Of a stretch of 64,000 bases of DNA, positions 11,561 through 23,327 are shown one piece after another. The stretch covers positions 744,001 through 808,000 of the forward strand of contig NZ_LR214970.1 in NCBI RefSeq assembly GCF_900660525.1, written 5' to 3'. Source of the stretch: Mycoplasmopsis bovigenitalium. GTDB lineage: Bacteria; Bacillota_I; Bacilli_A; Mycoplasmatales; Metamycoplasmataceae. The notes under the pieces are model-generated. The model saw only the letters and a program-made list of their open reading frames with translations, was not told where the DNA came from and searched no databases. The translations under genes were made by a program, and so were the position numbers. Within the stretch, counting starts at the first letter, position 1. Each line of letters opens with the position of its first letter.

Positions 11561-14500
11561 TTAAAATAAGCGCATTTGGTCAGTTTCATCAAGTTCTTTA
11601 AAAGCACCAATATCTTGTAATTTTTCAACTAATGTTTTGTTAACTTTGCCTCTTAATGCAAAATCTTGTATTGAGCTAAATGGTTTTATTGACCTTGCAT
11701 AAACAATAGATTCAGCAACAGCATCACCTAAGCCATCTAGTGATTTAAATGGCGGAATTAAGCATTTTCTTTGTTCATCAATTAATCATTCATGAGCTAG
11801 TGAACGTTGTAAATTAATGTTGTCAATGTATAATCCGCGCGCATAAAGCTCACGAGTTATTTCAAGAGTTGGAATTAAATCAGTTTCTTTAGTACTCAAT
11901 TCATTTTTAGGGGTTGATTGAATTTTTACTAATTTGTTAGCTGAACGATTACCAAATTGAACATCAACCATGCTTTCAATATCAACTGCTTTAGCATGGG
12001 TTGCATAATACGAGGCATAAAACGCAAGTGGTTTGTGTATTTTGTATCAAGCAATTCATCAAGCCATTAAAACATACGCAACAGCATGAGCTTTAGGAAA
12101 CATGTATTTGATTTTTTTCATTGATTCAATTTGCCAATCTTTAACATTATATTTAATCAACTCTTCCTCTTCTTGCTTAGAAACTCCTTTTCCTTTTCTG
12201 ACTTTTTCCATAATGTCAAAAGCAAATTTATTTGGCACACCTTGTTCAACTAATTTTGACAAAATATCATCACGGCAACTAAATATTTCAGGGAGGGTCA
12301 AACCGTGATCCATTATTAAATCTTGGTTATTTTGAAGTCAAACGTCAGTTCCATGACTTAATCCGGATACAGAAACTAAATCTTGAAAAGTTTTGGGCTG
12401 TGTTTGCTGCAACATTTGGCGAACAAAGCTAGTTCCAAATTCGGGAAGTCCAATTGCACCAGTAGTTTCGCCGCCAATATCACTAGGTTTAATCCCCATT
12501 GGCTCTGTTGATGAAAATATTTTTATAACATCTGCATCATTTTTTGGTAATTCACTTATTTTGATACCAGTATATTGTTCAAGCATTTTAATGATTGTTG
12601 GATTATCATGACCAAGTAAATCAAGTTTTAAAACATTGTCATGGATTGCTTTATATTCAAAATGAGTAGTGAATCAAGTAGAATCAGTATCATCAGCAGG
12701 GTAATTAATAGGAGTGAAATCTAAAACATCATATTCTTTAGGAATTATAATAACCCCACCAGCGTGCTGGCCAGTTGTTCTTTTAACTCCATCCAGTTGT
12801 CTTGATAAATAATCCATAAAGTTTGTTGAATATTCTGTTTTTGTTTCCTCACAGAAGCTTTTTACATAACCATAACCAGTTTTAGGTTTTACAGTTAATA
12901 TTGTTCCAGCTCTAAAGGTGTGAGTATCACCGAATATTTTTTTGGCTTCATTATGAACAACAGATTGAAATTCTCCCGAAAAGTTTAAATCAATATCAGG
13001 AACTTTATCAGCATTAAATCCTAAGAATGTTTCAAACGCAATTGAATGTCCATCTCTATCCATTTCGATGTCACAATTTTCACATTTTTTTGAAGGCAAA
13101 TCGTAACAAGATTTTACACCATCGATATTTGCTAGTTCAAATTTTTTACATTTATTACACAAATAATGAGGATCTAATGGGTTAACCTCGGAAATACTTG
13201 ATAGAGTAGCTACAAGCGAAGAACCTACCGACCCTCTTGAACCAACTACATATCCTTCATCAAGAGATTTTTTTACCAATTTGTGTGAAATTCAATAGAT
13301 TACGTCAAATCCATACTTGATAATTGGAGTTAGTTCAGCTTCAATTCTATTTTCAATGTATTTAGGTAAATTATCACCATATTTTAGCTTCGCATTATTA
13401 TAAACTAAATCTTTAAGTTTTGTTGAGGAATCATCAAAATTAGGTGTGTAAAGATCTTTTTTAATAACCTCAACATCTTCACACATGTTGGCTATTTTAT
13501 GAGTGTTATTTATGACAACATCTTCTAATAATTTTTTATCTTTTAAAAAACTAAATTGTTCCAACATTTGATCAGTAGTTAATAAAGTTAGATTAGGAAT
13601 TGAATCTCATTGGTCTCTTAATTTGTCAAATTTATGTAAATAGTGCCGAGTTCCGCCAATGCCTTTTGCGCTTACTAATATTTCATACACTTTCTTTTGA
13701 TGGTTATCTAAATATTTAGCATCAGATATTGCAACAGGTATTTTTCCGTATTCAATTGAAGTTTCAATAATATCGGTCAAAGCAAATTCTAATTGTTCTC
13801 TAGTTATAAAATCATTTTTTATCCAATGTTCTAAACATTGTGGAGCTGGTATTTCAATATAATCATATCTTTGAATTTCTTCTATAAAACTCTCACGTGT
13901 TGAATAAAAATAATTATCCAAAAGTTTTGACCTTAATGACCCAGAACCAAGCAAAATATCTGGATCACTTTTTAAATCTTCAAAATAGGTTTTTGGTCCA
14001 TAATTAAAATTTTTCGTTAAGCAATTGCTGATCATTGCAAATTGTTTTTTTAGACCATTTTGATTTTTTACAAGTGTACTAACAGTATAAGCAAAACGTT
14101 CTTTATATTTAATATCAGGTTCATATGATTCTAAGTCTTCAAACGTTTTTATGCCTTTGATGTTCATTTGATGCATTAACTCAACTCAAATTGAACCTAA
14201 AACAGCAGCATCATAGTCTGCCCGGTGAGCTACATTTGTATCATAATTAACACCTAAATTAGCAGCTAAATCACCTAATGAATGTTTTTTTCGCTCAGGA
14301 AAAATTAATCTCGAAAGAACCAATGTATCAATAACTGTAACATTTGGAAATTCCATATTATTTAATCTAAATTGTTCTTTTATAAAATTAAAGTCAAATT
14401 TAGCATTGTGAGCAATGGCAATTTTATTATTTAAATCATCATAAATTTTTGAAAGAGCAACTCTATAATCTAGACCTTTTGAATCAATGCCAAATTGTCC

Positions 14501-15910
14501 AATGCCAGTTAATCTAGTTGTTGAAGGTTTAATTTTTTCAGTTGGCTTGATTAAAAATTGAACTTGATTTGAATCAATTGAGCTGGGCTTAACAGTGTGT
14601 GAACCATACTCAATTAACTCATGGAAACGAGGACTTAATCCAGTTGTTTCAATGTCAAATGCCACAACTTCTGAATCAGAAATTTTACCAGTTGCCTTTT
14701 TTCCTAAAAACAAATTAGGTTTTTTTGAAAATGTTGAAAAACTAGCACCAAAAAGGGCTTTTACACTTGATTTTTGTGCAGTTTGATAAAACTTAGGGAA
14801 TCCTTGAACAGCATCTAAGTCGCTTATAGCGATTGCAGGCATACCATACTTTTCAGCTCTTTTAATCAAGTCTTCTGGATCAATTAAACCATCCATTGTA
14901 CTTAATTTTGAGCTCGCATGAAGCTCAATTCGTTTTTTTTCTGCAGGGCTTTTATCAATTGTTTCTTCAACTAGTGGAGAAATTGGACTTATTGAATCAG
15001 CAAATATAAATGCTTCAGCATTGTTAAACATTGACTTAGAAATTGAACCTGAAACACTAATTCAAGAGCCTATTTTCAAAGTTTGAAGAGCATTTTCATC
15101 TAAAATTTCATCTCTATATCATTTAACATTGGTTGCATCGTTATAGTCAGTCAAACTAATTAAATAAATATGTTTATTTTTTGATAAAGAATATTCATAA
15201 TTGTATATTTTTCCTTGAATTACAACTTTGTCTTTATTCTCTTTATTTTTTAATTCAGCAATTAAACACTTCATGTAATTTCTTTGTGATCAATTACTTT
15301 TGGGAGCAAATTTTTGTGTTGTGTTTGTTGGGTTTGATTTATTGGCTTTATGCTTATTCAAAAGTTCTTGAAATTTTAGTTGATTTTGTTTTAATTGCTC
15401 TTCATTTTCGAAACTCAATTCAGCATATTCAACCTTATTAAGTACGGCCTTAATTTCAATTTTTTTAAAACCATATTCATGTAAATCATTGACAAGATTA
15501 TTAACACAATTTTCAAGATCTAAAAAAGAGTTTTGATCTTGAAAAATTATTTCATTTTGAAAATCATTTACTGTTTTTAACTCTTTTGCTCAATTAATTT
15601 TTTGTAGCTTAATGTACTTATTTTTTGTCATTAAATATGATATAAAATTTACCAAATTATTCTTTTTATATTGAAGTAGGTCAAAAGTGTAAGTTGCTTT
15701 AATGTTATATAATTTTTCATTTAATATAGCATTGTAAAGAGCAAAATATGAAGTTACGGAAACTTCATCTTTAAAAATAATATCAATGTCCATTAAGTCA
15801 GTTTTCTTATCAATTGAATTGATAATTAACTCAGTTTGTTGCAAATCTTTTGGAATAGGAAAATTAATTGATTGACAAAATACTTTAAAACGCTTATTAC
15901 AAATATCCAT
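11561..15910 (-). CDS. polC: DNA polymerase III alpha subunit, Gram-positive type (PolC)
   Basis: Replicative polymerase with built-in proofreading, 1449 residues. In order: N-terminal region and OB-fold (to about 300), a PHP domain split by a DEDD exonuclease ([10 protein letters not shown] at about 417, [21 protein letters not shown]), then the polymerase with [10 protein letters not shown] (about 890), a zinc-finger-like Cys cluster (about 918-946) and the catalytic PDIDLNF (971-977), and a C-terminal HhH/OB region. The PHP metal sites look decayed: the usual H-x-H is HAS (332-334) and the usual D-H is DL near 364. Seven or more TGA codons are Trp. An AGGAG-like site precedes the start. 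Confidence 0.96.
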
Positions 15911-16006
15911 AATCCTCCAACACCAAAATTGCTACATTTAAAATAATACTAAATTTATTAATAATTTATTGTTAATAATAGAAATTGCCAATTACGAATT
16001 AAAATG

Positions 16007-16022
16007 GCCGCTTTTCAGCGGC
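16007..16022 (-). terminator. Terminator hairpin between polC and the MG284-like gene
   Basis: GCCGC, six-base loop, GCGGC. The stem is unusually G+C rich for this genome. The T run is better on the plus strand (TGTTTTT) than on the minus (ATTTTAATT), but only minus-strand genes flank it, so it probably ends the small upstream gene. Confidence 0.55.
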
Positions 16023-16027
16023 TGTTT

Positions 16028-16387
16028 TTAGTCAAAATAATAAAAAATAAATTCATTTATCATTTGTGTTCTGCGTTTGTAATAAGTGGTTTTCGAACAG
16101 ATATCTTCTCATCATTCTTTGTCTGAATCGGGTTTAAGAATATCTTTTTCCAAAATTTCCTTATTAGCATCACTCATACAAGTTAAAACTCTTTGCAAGT
16201 TTTCTGACACATAATCATAAAGATGTTTATTATTTAATTTTTCTTTAAAATTTTGAGATATTTTTTTATTGAAAGCTAGTTGCTTTTTGCGCTTTGCACG
16301 CGCAATTTCTATTAAACACAATTCCCTGATAGCTTTATATTTAGCCAACGGAGAAAGTGACGGACAAGTTAAATCGAATGCAAACAT
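16028..16387 (-). CDS. MG284/MPN403-like small basic protein with putative HTH
   Basis: A 119-residue protein directly upstream of polC and downstream of proS. GGGAG precedes the ATG. The middle is basic and helical (ARAKRKKQLAFNKK). The C-terminus, read through two TGA-Trp codons, contains SKTTYYKRRTQMINEF, which resembles the recognition-helix end of phage ArpU/RinA or sigma-region-4 proteins. In M. genitalium an uncharacterised gene (MG284) lies next to proS (MG283), and position plus size suggest this is its counterpart. DNA binding is inference; the function is unknown. Confidence 0.75.
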
Positions 16388-16400
16388 ATTTTACTCCCAT

Positions 16401-16421
16401 AAAAAAACCTAGCGAACTAGG
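16401..16421 (-). terminator. Terminator after proS
   Basis: On the minus strand CCTAG-TTCG-CTAGG followed by TTTTTTT: a compact hairpin with a UUCG loop immediately after the proS stop codon. Confidence 0.85.
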
Positions 16422-16424
16422 TGG

Positions 16425-17855
16425 TTAATATGCTCTTGCAAAAACAACAAATCTTTTCGTAACTCTATTACATGTAATGCAAGGAGCATTTTTTGTTGGT
16501 TTAATAACTGTTTTAGGAATACAACGAGTTGTTGCTCCTGTTTGTTCCTTGATTAATTCTTCTTGTTCATCATGACAACAAAATGGTGCAAGAACGAATT
16601 TTTGTTGCTTAATTTGATTTTTAAACTCGTCGTAATTTAAAACTACAACTGTGTTTTCATTCAAACGATATTTTGCTTGCGTGTATAAGTTGTTGTGTAT
16701 ATCAACCAACAATTGTTTTACCGTTTGTTTAACTTTGTCAACTGGTAAAACAATTTTTTCAAGGGTGTCTCTTCTTACAATTGTTACTTGATTGTTTTCA
16801 AGATCTCTTGGGCCAACCTCTATTCTTAGTGGGGTACCTTGAATTTCAGAATTTGAAGCTTTAAAACCTGGATTTTTGTCAGTATCATCAAGACGAACTC
16901 TAAATGTTCTAGATAGTTGCTTTTTAAGATCTTTTGCAACTTTTTTGACTTTTTCGTTTTTATTGCCAAATAATTCTAAAATATCAATTTGAACAGGAGC
17001 AACACGAGGCGGAATAATTATCCCTCTATTATCACCATGAGTCATTATAATTGCACCTAACAAACGAGTTGAAACACCCCACGATGTTTGGTAGACAAAT
17101 TCGCGATCATTATTTTCATTTTTAAACGAAATATCAAATGTTTTTGAAAAATTCTGTGCTAAATAATGACTAGTTCCAGATTGAAGTGCTCGCCCATCCT
17201 TCATCATAGCTTCAACAGTATAAGTTGTACATGCACCCGCAAACTTTTCTTTTGGAGTCTTTTTGCCAATAATAACAGGAATAGCTAAGAAGTTTTTCAT
17301 AAATTTAGCATATAACGAAATCATACTTCTTGTGTATTGTCTAGCTTCCATTGCATTGTTGTGACAGGTGTGACCTTCTTGCCATAGAAATTCTCTACTT
17401 CTTAAAAATGGGTTAGTGGTTTTTTCTCATCTAACAACATTTGCTCATTGATTATAAATAATTGGTAGGTCTTTGTATGATTCAATTGAATTTTTGAATA
17501 AATCAGCAAATAAAACTTCTGAGGTTGGGCGAATAAATACTTTTTCATCAAGATCTGCATCTCCAACCTTAGTTATAGTTGCCAATTCTGGGTTAAAACC
17601 TTCAATGTGCTCTTTTTCTTTATTGAATAATCTTTCAGGAATCAAAAGTGGTAAGTAAACATTTTGAACACCATATTCTTTAAAATATTCATTTAACTCT
17701 TTTTGAATCATTTCTCATATTCCATAAGCATTTGGTTTGAATACCAATGTGCCTTTTAATGGTCCATAAGCAATTAAATTTCCTTGCTTAACAACGTCTG
17801 TATATCATTTACTAAAATCTTTTTCTAAAGGAGTAATTTTATCTAATTCTTTCAT
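16425..17855 (-). CDS. proS: Prolyl-tRNA synthetase
   Basis: Class II synthetase charging tRNA-Pro, 476 residues, of the shorter eukaryote/archaea-like type without the bacterial editing insertion. Visible are the motif 2 region [20 protein letters not shown], the RPTSE stretch, and a C-terminal Cys-containing region (CITCNRVTK) before a final ARAY. The start at 17855 restores the family N-terminus; TGA codons near the beginning and middle are Trp. A TATAAT box ends seven bases before the ATG and there is no Shine-Dalgarno, so the mRNA is predicted leaderless. It is bounded by terminators on both sides (monocistronic). Confidence 0.95.
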
Positions 17856-17862
17856 AAGTTTT

Positions 17863-17868
17863 ATTATA
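17863..17868 (-). promoter_or_regulatory. -10 box of proS (leaderless arrangement)
   Basis: TATAAT followed by AAAACTT and then ATG on the minus strand. Transcription would begin at or next to the start codon. Confidence 0.65.
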
Positions 17869-17941
17869 TACATTTTTTTAAAAATGGTACATAGTACAAC
17901 AAAAAATCAATTTTTTAACCATTTTTTAGCTTTTTGAAAAT

Positions 17942-17964
17942 AAAAAAGCCTTTTGTAAAAAGGC
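17942..17964 (-). terminator. Terminator after pepP
   Basis: AGCCTTTT and AAAAGGCT arms with a short loop, followed by TTTTTT on the minus strand. Confidence 0.85.
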
Positions 17965-17978
17965 TAAAATTGATTTTT

Positions 17979-19034
17979 TTATTCGTCTGGGTTTGAAAAT
18001 ACAAAACGTCCTGTTTCAGTAACTAAAACGTCATCTTCGTTTCTAGCTCCACCAAGCCCTTCAATATAAATACCTGGTTCAACAGTAATAACCATTCCTG
18101 GTTCAAGAACATAATCTCTAGCTTTTGAACTAACTGAAGGAAGCTCATGTACATCAATACCCAAACCATGGCCTGTACCATGAGTGAAATACTGTCCATA
18201 CCCTGCTTTTTCAATATAATCACGGCATATTTTGTCAATTTCACTTGCTTTAATTCCGGGGCGAACTGCATCTCTACCTGCTTTAGCAGCGGCGTGAACA
18301 ATGTCTAAAATTTCTTTCATTTTAGGGTCATTAGGTGTGTCGTTACCTCTTTCATCTCACAAGATGAATGTTCTAGTTATATCGGCTGAATAACCTTGGT
18401 ATAAAGAACCGAAGTCAATTTTTAATAAATCGCCAGCTTTTAATGGTTTATCTGTAGGGTGGTGGTGAGGTTCAGCAGAAGAACTTCCAGTAGCAACAAT
18501 TTCATCAAAACTTTCTTTATCAGAACCATTCAGTTTTAATAAATAGTTAAGTTTTGCAGCAACTTGTTTTTCAGTAAATCCTGGTGTAATTCATCTTTTT
18601 AACTGTCATAAAGTTTTAAGCGAAATATCAACTGCTTTTTGAATTTTTTGAATTTCTTCTTCTGATTTTAAAATACGCAATTCTTGACCTAAAATGAATA
18701 CTTCATTCTCGCTTTTTACAATCGATCTTAAAAATTCAAGTGTTTGAATATTCAAGTAATCTTTTTCGTATGCTACTGTTTTATATTGTTTTTGGGCAAA
18801 AAATTCTTTTAATGTACCACCTTGAAGTAATTTAACTTCAACATTTTTAGCATTATTTGTTGCGTACTCAATATATCTGCCATCAACAAATAAATAAGCT
18901 TTGTCTTTTTCAATTATTAAATAACCATCTGTTGTTTTAACTCCTGAGTATCAAAGTCTAGTTTGAAAAGCCTCAGAAACAATTGCATCAACTTTATGTT
19001 CTGCAAAAACTTTATCTAAATACTTTCTATTCAT
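17979..19034 (-). CDS. pepP: Xaa-Pro aminopeptidase (M24 family)
   Basis: Cytosolic metallopeptidase removing N-terminal residues before proline, 351 residues. The creatinase-like N-terminal domain is followed by the pita-bread catalytic domain with all metal ligands: IDFGSLYQGYSADITRTF (two Asp), HGTGHGLGIDVHE (His), TVEPGIY (Glu) and NEDDVLVTE (Glu). The start at 19034 has a strong GGAGG site and gives the usual N-terminus. Several TGA codons are Trp. It lies nine bases after era on the same strand and ends at a clear terminator. It probably recycles peptides imported from the host. Confidence 0.93.
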
Positions 19035-19043
19035 AACTCCTCC

Positions 19044-19913
19044 TTAGTAACCAAATTTTTTCAAAAATTTAGCATCATTTATTCATTTATTTGCAACTTT
19101 GACTTTTATTTTTAAGTCAACCTTGATATCAAACAAATTCATTAGTTGTTTACGTGCATTAATTCCAATTTGCTTAATCATATTAGCGTCTTTGCCAATA
19201 ACCATACCTTTTTGCGAGTTCTTTTTAACAAAAATTATTGAATCTATCGTAATTTTTTCATCTTCTTCAATAAATTCGTTAACCTCAACTGCAATTGAGT
19301 GAGGCAATTCATCTCTTAGCAATTTCATCGCAGAAACCCTAATCACTTCTTTAGCAATAAAACGCATTGATTTATCAGTTATATAATCTTCATCATAGTA
19401 AGGTTCGCCAACTTCTGTGTATTTTTTTAATTCAGAAATTAACATACTTATTGAATCTGACGAAGATGTAGAAACAGATAAAATTTTTGTAAAACCAAGT
19501 TCTTTTAATTCCTCAATTTTTGCTGCTAAAATCGCTGGATCTTTAGCAAGATCGATTTTAGAAATAATGGCAATTTTATTGTCAAAATTAGCTATTTTTT
19601 CAATGATTGCCCGGTCTCCACCACCAATTGGTTCATTAATTGGTGTTAAAAATAAAACACAATCAACTTCTTGTAAAGCTTCATAAGCATTTTTGTTTAA
19701 CGACTCACCCAACTTATTCAATGGTTTATGAATGCCAGGGGTATCAACAAAAACAATTTGGTAGCCTGGTTCATTATAAATTCCACTAATTTGGTCTCTT
19801 GTTGTTTGTGGGATATTTGAAACAATTGCTAAATCATATTTCAAGATTTGATTTAGCAATGACGATTTACCAACATTGGGTCTGCCAATAATTGTTACAA
19901 TTCCAACTTTCAT
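19044..19913 (-). CDS. era: GTPase Era
   Basis: Ras-like GTPase that binds 16S rRNA and helps 30S assembly, 289 residues. G1 is GRPNVGKSS (near residue 10), G2 lies around TTRDQISG, G3 is DTPGIH and G4 is SKID. A C-terminal KH domain with VIGKDANMIKQIG is present. The last residues (WINDAKFLKKFGY) follow a TGA read as Trp. It is joined to cdd by a TAATG overlap, in the conserved ybeY-cdd-era order of Firmicutes. Confidence 0.96.
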
Positions 19914-20305
19914 TATTTAATTTGTTCGCTTCTAATTGGTAAAGGTACCAATTCAACAAGTTTGTATGTTTTAAGAACATCACCTTTGCCATTATATAAG
20001 TGTACAAGTGCATCGTCAGCCATAAATTCAGTCATAACTTGTCTGCAGCCTGCGCAAGGTGAGATTACTGCTTCACCAGATGATATAACATAAATTTCTT
20101 TAAATGTGCCAACTTTTGCACCGTGCGCAACAGAGCCAAATAACGCTGATCTTTCCGCACATAGCCCTGATGGAAAAGCCGCATTTTCAAAATTAACACC
20201 TGGTCACTCTTTGCCATTTTCATCAATAGCTATTGCAGCAACCTTAAAATTTGATCAAGGACTATATGAATATTGCAATAATGATTTTAGTTTTTCTACA
20301 AACAT
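19913..20305 (-). CDS. cdd: Cytidine deaminase
   Basis: Zinc enzyme converting cytidine or deoxycytidine to the uridine form in pyrimidine salvage, 130 residues. The active-site motifs are NFENAAFPSGLCAERSA (zinc Cys and catalytic Glu) and PCAGCRQ (two zinc Cys). Two TGA codons near the N-terminus are Trp. It is sandwiched between ybeY and era; its stop shares bases with the era ATG. Confidence 0.95.
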
Positions 20306-20306
20306 T

Positions 20307-20762
20307 TTATTCCTCTCTTTTGATACCTAAAGGATCAAAAATTTTATCCACTATTTTATTCATTTTAATTCTTTCATTTTCTTCCTCATGGTCATACCCC
20401 ATTAAATGAACTAGGCCATGAGCAAACAAATAACAATATTCTCTTCTTAGTGAATGGTTAAATTCAACAGCTTGCTGCTCAACCTTTTCATGACTTATAA
20501 CCAGTTCACCAATTGGTAAAAAAGGCAAACTGTCATAAAGACTTGAATCACCAAAATCGAACGAAAGAATATCGGTTGGATAATTTTTTCCTCTATGTTC
20601 CTTATTTAGTTTTTGTATTTTTTTGTTATTTACAATTGAAACATCTAAAATTATTTGCTTTTTAATATCAAAATAGATTGCTAAATTTTCAAGAATTTGT
20701 TTAAATTCTTTTTCATATTTGAAGCTATTTCCATTTTCAATATTAATATTAATTTCAATCAT
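20307..20762 (-). CDS. ybeY: Endoribonuclease YbeY
   Basis: Single-strand endoribonuclease for 16S rRNA 3' maturation and ribosome quality control, 151 residues. The zinc motif H-G-x-x-H-L-x-G-Y-D-H is present as HGLVHLMGYDH near the C-terminus, with PTDILSFDF before it. It is the first gene of ybeY-cdd-era(-pepP). A TATAAT box ends six bases before the ATG and no ribosome-binding site is visible, so a leaderless start is predicted. Confidence 0.95.
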   Translation of the reverse strand: MIEININIENGNSFKYEKEFKQILENLAIYFDIKKQIILDVSIVNNKKIQKLNKEHRGKNYPTDILSFDFGDSSLYDSLPFLPIGELVISHEKVEQQAVEFNHSLRREYCYLFAHGLVHLMGYDHEEENERIKMNKIVDKIFDPLGIKREE

Positions 20763-20768
20763 AGTTTT

Positions 20769-20774
20769 ATTATA
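20769..20774 (-). promoter_or_regulatory. -10 box of ybeY operon (leaderless arrangement)
   Basis: TATAAT, then AAAACT, then ATG: nearly identical to the proS promoter at 17863. Confidence 0.65.
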
Positions 20775-20800
20775 TTATTAAATTAAATATTCATATTAAT

Positions 20801-21184
20801 TTATGGTAGGATTAACGACAATATTTTTGTTTGACCATAATAAAGAACTGCATCTAAATTAGTATTTTTTACAAGTTTTAAATTTTTTGGTATTGAACCA
20901 AAATTTATTGTCAAAGTTCCATTAATATTAGCAAAATCTTTGATGACTAAATCATAAAACTTTTGGTCATGCTTTATTGTTATTTTTTTACCTTTTTCAA
21001 TATAAAATGAATACTTTTCGGGCGCTAACAATATCATTTTTTTATTTTCATCAACATGTAAATTTATATTAAAAGTTTTTTCAATTTCATAGTTTAAAAC
21101 AAAATACAATAACCCAACGGTGCCTATAATCAATAAACAGCACACAACTCAAATTCAAGGGCTTATACTAGTTAGTTTTTTCAA
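20801..21184 (-). CDS. Small membrane-anchored partner of the C39 ABC exporter
   Basis: A 127-residue protein with one hydrophobic segment near the N-terminus (VVCCLLIIGTVGLLYFVL) and an outside-facing region of alternating polar/hydrophobic strands. The start is taken as TTG at 21184 because a GGAGG site lies six bases before it; this adds LKKLTSISPWIW and two TGA-Trp codons before a GTG that could also start. It overlaps the exporter gene by 17 bases. In bacteriocin exporters this slot is usually filled by a HlyD/MFP-type adaptor of about 400 residues; this would be a much reduced version. That role is inference from position. Confidence 0.7.
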
Positions 21185-23216
21185 TTTTAACCTCCGCTGC
21201 ATTTGAAATTATTTTTGCATTATGACTTATCTCAATAAATAATGCTGAATCTTGATAATTATTAATTGCTTTTTTTAATTTTTTATAAACGCTATTTTCA
21301 AGATTTTCAAACGCCTCATCCAGCATTATAAGATGAAATTTTTGTGTAAATAGTTTGAGCAAAATAACAAATTGCCTTTGACCTGACGATAAATTAGAAG
21401 CATTATTCGTCATGGTTGTAGAAAGGTTTAAATTTAAATTTTCAAGTATTTCATTTAGTTTAAACTTTTCTAAATTTTCATATAAAGTTTTTGTTTTTTC
21501 TATGTTTTGACTAGTTAGAAAATTATTAATTGTATCATTTGGCATATATATCTGATTGTTTAAAAGAATGGAGTTATTTAACAAGTAATTTTTATCAATT
21601 ATTTCACAGGCGTTATTGTTAAAAAATAGCTTTCCTGAGAAATTGTAAAATCGCAAGTTTAATAATTTCAAAAGAGTACTCTTTCCTGAACCATTTTCCC
21701 CAACTAAACGAGTGTTTTTATCAATAAGCATGTTTAATTTTTTAAATATTGGTTTACTATGTTCGTAACCAAATTCAATATTATTTAATTGAATTGAGTC
21801 AATTTTACTTAATTTTATCCCTTGATTATCAAATTCTTTATGGTCAATGTTTAGCAAGAAATTAATCATATTAACATGTTTATCAATGATGTTTTTTGTC
21901 ATTATTATTGCACTCAATGAAAGTGTTGGACTCACAAAAAAGTTTGATATAGTTAAAATCATTACAATTGTTCCAATGCTTATTTCATTTTTATAAAACA
22001 ATAATGTACCTGTAAATACAATTATTTGAGTTAAATTTGCTAAAATGCAATCAACAACAAAATCGTTTAAATATTTGTTCTTTTTTAGAGAAAAATCTTG
22101 TTTTCTAAAATTTACAAATGAATTATTTCTAACAAGCTCTAAATAGTTTTTATCCAATGAATTATTGAATGATTCAAGGCAGTAAATACTATCGAATTCT
22201 TTTTGTGCATAATCGTGGCTTGACTCAATTTGTTTAGTGTAACTTTTCTCAAAATATAATTTGAATAATAAGTTTAGGCCACTCGCAATTAAACAAATTG
22301 TTGATATTATTAAAAATAACTTTAAACTAATTCATATTAACATTGAGCAGCTTAAAATGATTGTTATCAAGTCAGTAGAAAATGAGTAAATAAAATTGGC
22401 CTTATATTCAGAAATTAATCTTATATACCCTATTCTTTTTAAAATTTCAATGTTTGTTAGTTTTGATTTTTGGTCACTTTGAAGTTTAAGTAATTTTTCG
22501 AAAACAATTGATTTTAAATTGAATTCGATTTTATTTGCAATCTTTTCAACGATTATGTTTTTAATTAGGCTACTAATAAATCTAATTATGTTGAGCCATA
22601 TAAAAGCAACAAAAGTTATAACTAATGCTTTGTGCATTTTATTGGGCAAAATATTGTCAAAAACAATTTTGACAAAAAATGACGTAGAGAAACATAAAAT
22701 AATTGAAATTAGTGAAATCAATATAAGTCAAATATCATTTTTTGTCGGTACAAAATATGACTTAATTTTGTTTTCGATTTTTTCTAACTTTGAGTTAATT
22801 TTACGAGTTGATTTATACACAAAACTGCAAATTCCGGCGTAAATTTGTTTAAATTTTTCAAAGGATAATTTGGATTTTTTACCTGTTGAAGAATCCTGCA
22901 CATATATTGATGAGTTTGTTATTTTTTCAACAACTAGATAGTGAGCAGACCCTTTATTATCAACAAGAGCAACAAATGGTAATTCATCGTTTTTAAATGT
23001 TATTATTTTTTCAAATTCAACTTCATATGAATCTAATTTAAGGCCAAACCTATCACCAATATTGGCCAAATTAGCTAAACTTATTCCTTGTTCCCCATAT
23101 TGTGCCATCAATTTCAAGTTTTCTATTTCTACATATTCATTGTTAATTTTTTGTATTAAATATTGCAAGACATGTAGTCCGCAATCCTTTGTGTCATATT
23201 GCTTTGTTATTTTCAT
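21168..23216 (-). CDS. C39 peptidase-containing ABC exporter
   Basis: Bacteriocin-type ABC exporter of 682 residues that should cleave a leader peptide and export the mature substrate. The C39 domain has Cys12 (TKDCGLHVL), His91 (SAHYLVVE) and Asp107 (VQDSSTG). About six membrane helices follow, then an ATPase with Walker A GENGSGKSTL (near 506), Q-loop, signature LSSGQRQ, Walker B LIMLDEAFEN and H-loop EISHN. The domain order (C39-TMD-NBD) is that of LagD/ComA. TGA-Trp codons lie between the C39 domain and the first helix and within the membrane domain. No GG-leader peptide gene was recognised nearby, so the substrate is unknown. Confidence 0.9.
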
Positions 23217-23290
23217 ACAAATAAATAATGTGTTTTTAAAGTTTTGCCAATAAAAGGAAAAAATTATGAATTTTATACGTTTTTTACAAA

Positions 23291-23296
23291 TATAAT
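23291..23296 (+). promoter_or_regulatory. -10 box of rpiB
   Basis: TATAAT 31 bases before the rpiB ATG, with AAAAGGAG between; a conventional leadered promoter. The divergent C39 exporter gene starts 74 bases to its left. Confidence 0.5.
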
Positions 23297-23327
23297 TTAA
23301 ACAAATATTTCAATGAAAAGGAGAAAC

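Noticed and set aside
15181-15441. Plus-strand hydrophobic frame opposite polC
   Set aside because: It lies within the continuous polC reading frame and shows no ribosome-binding site.
17868-17895. Imperfect GTAC-flanked inverted repeat upstream of proS as an operator
   Set aside because: The arms are almost only A and T and mismatched; it is not distinguishable from background in this composition.
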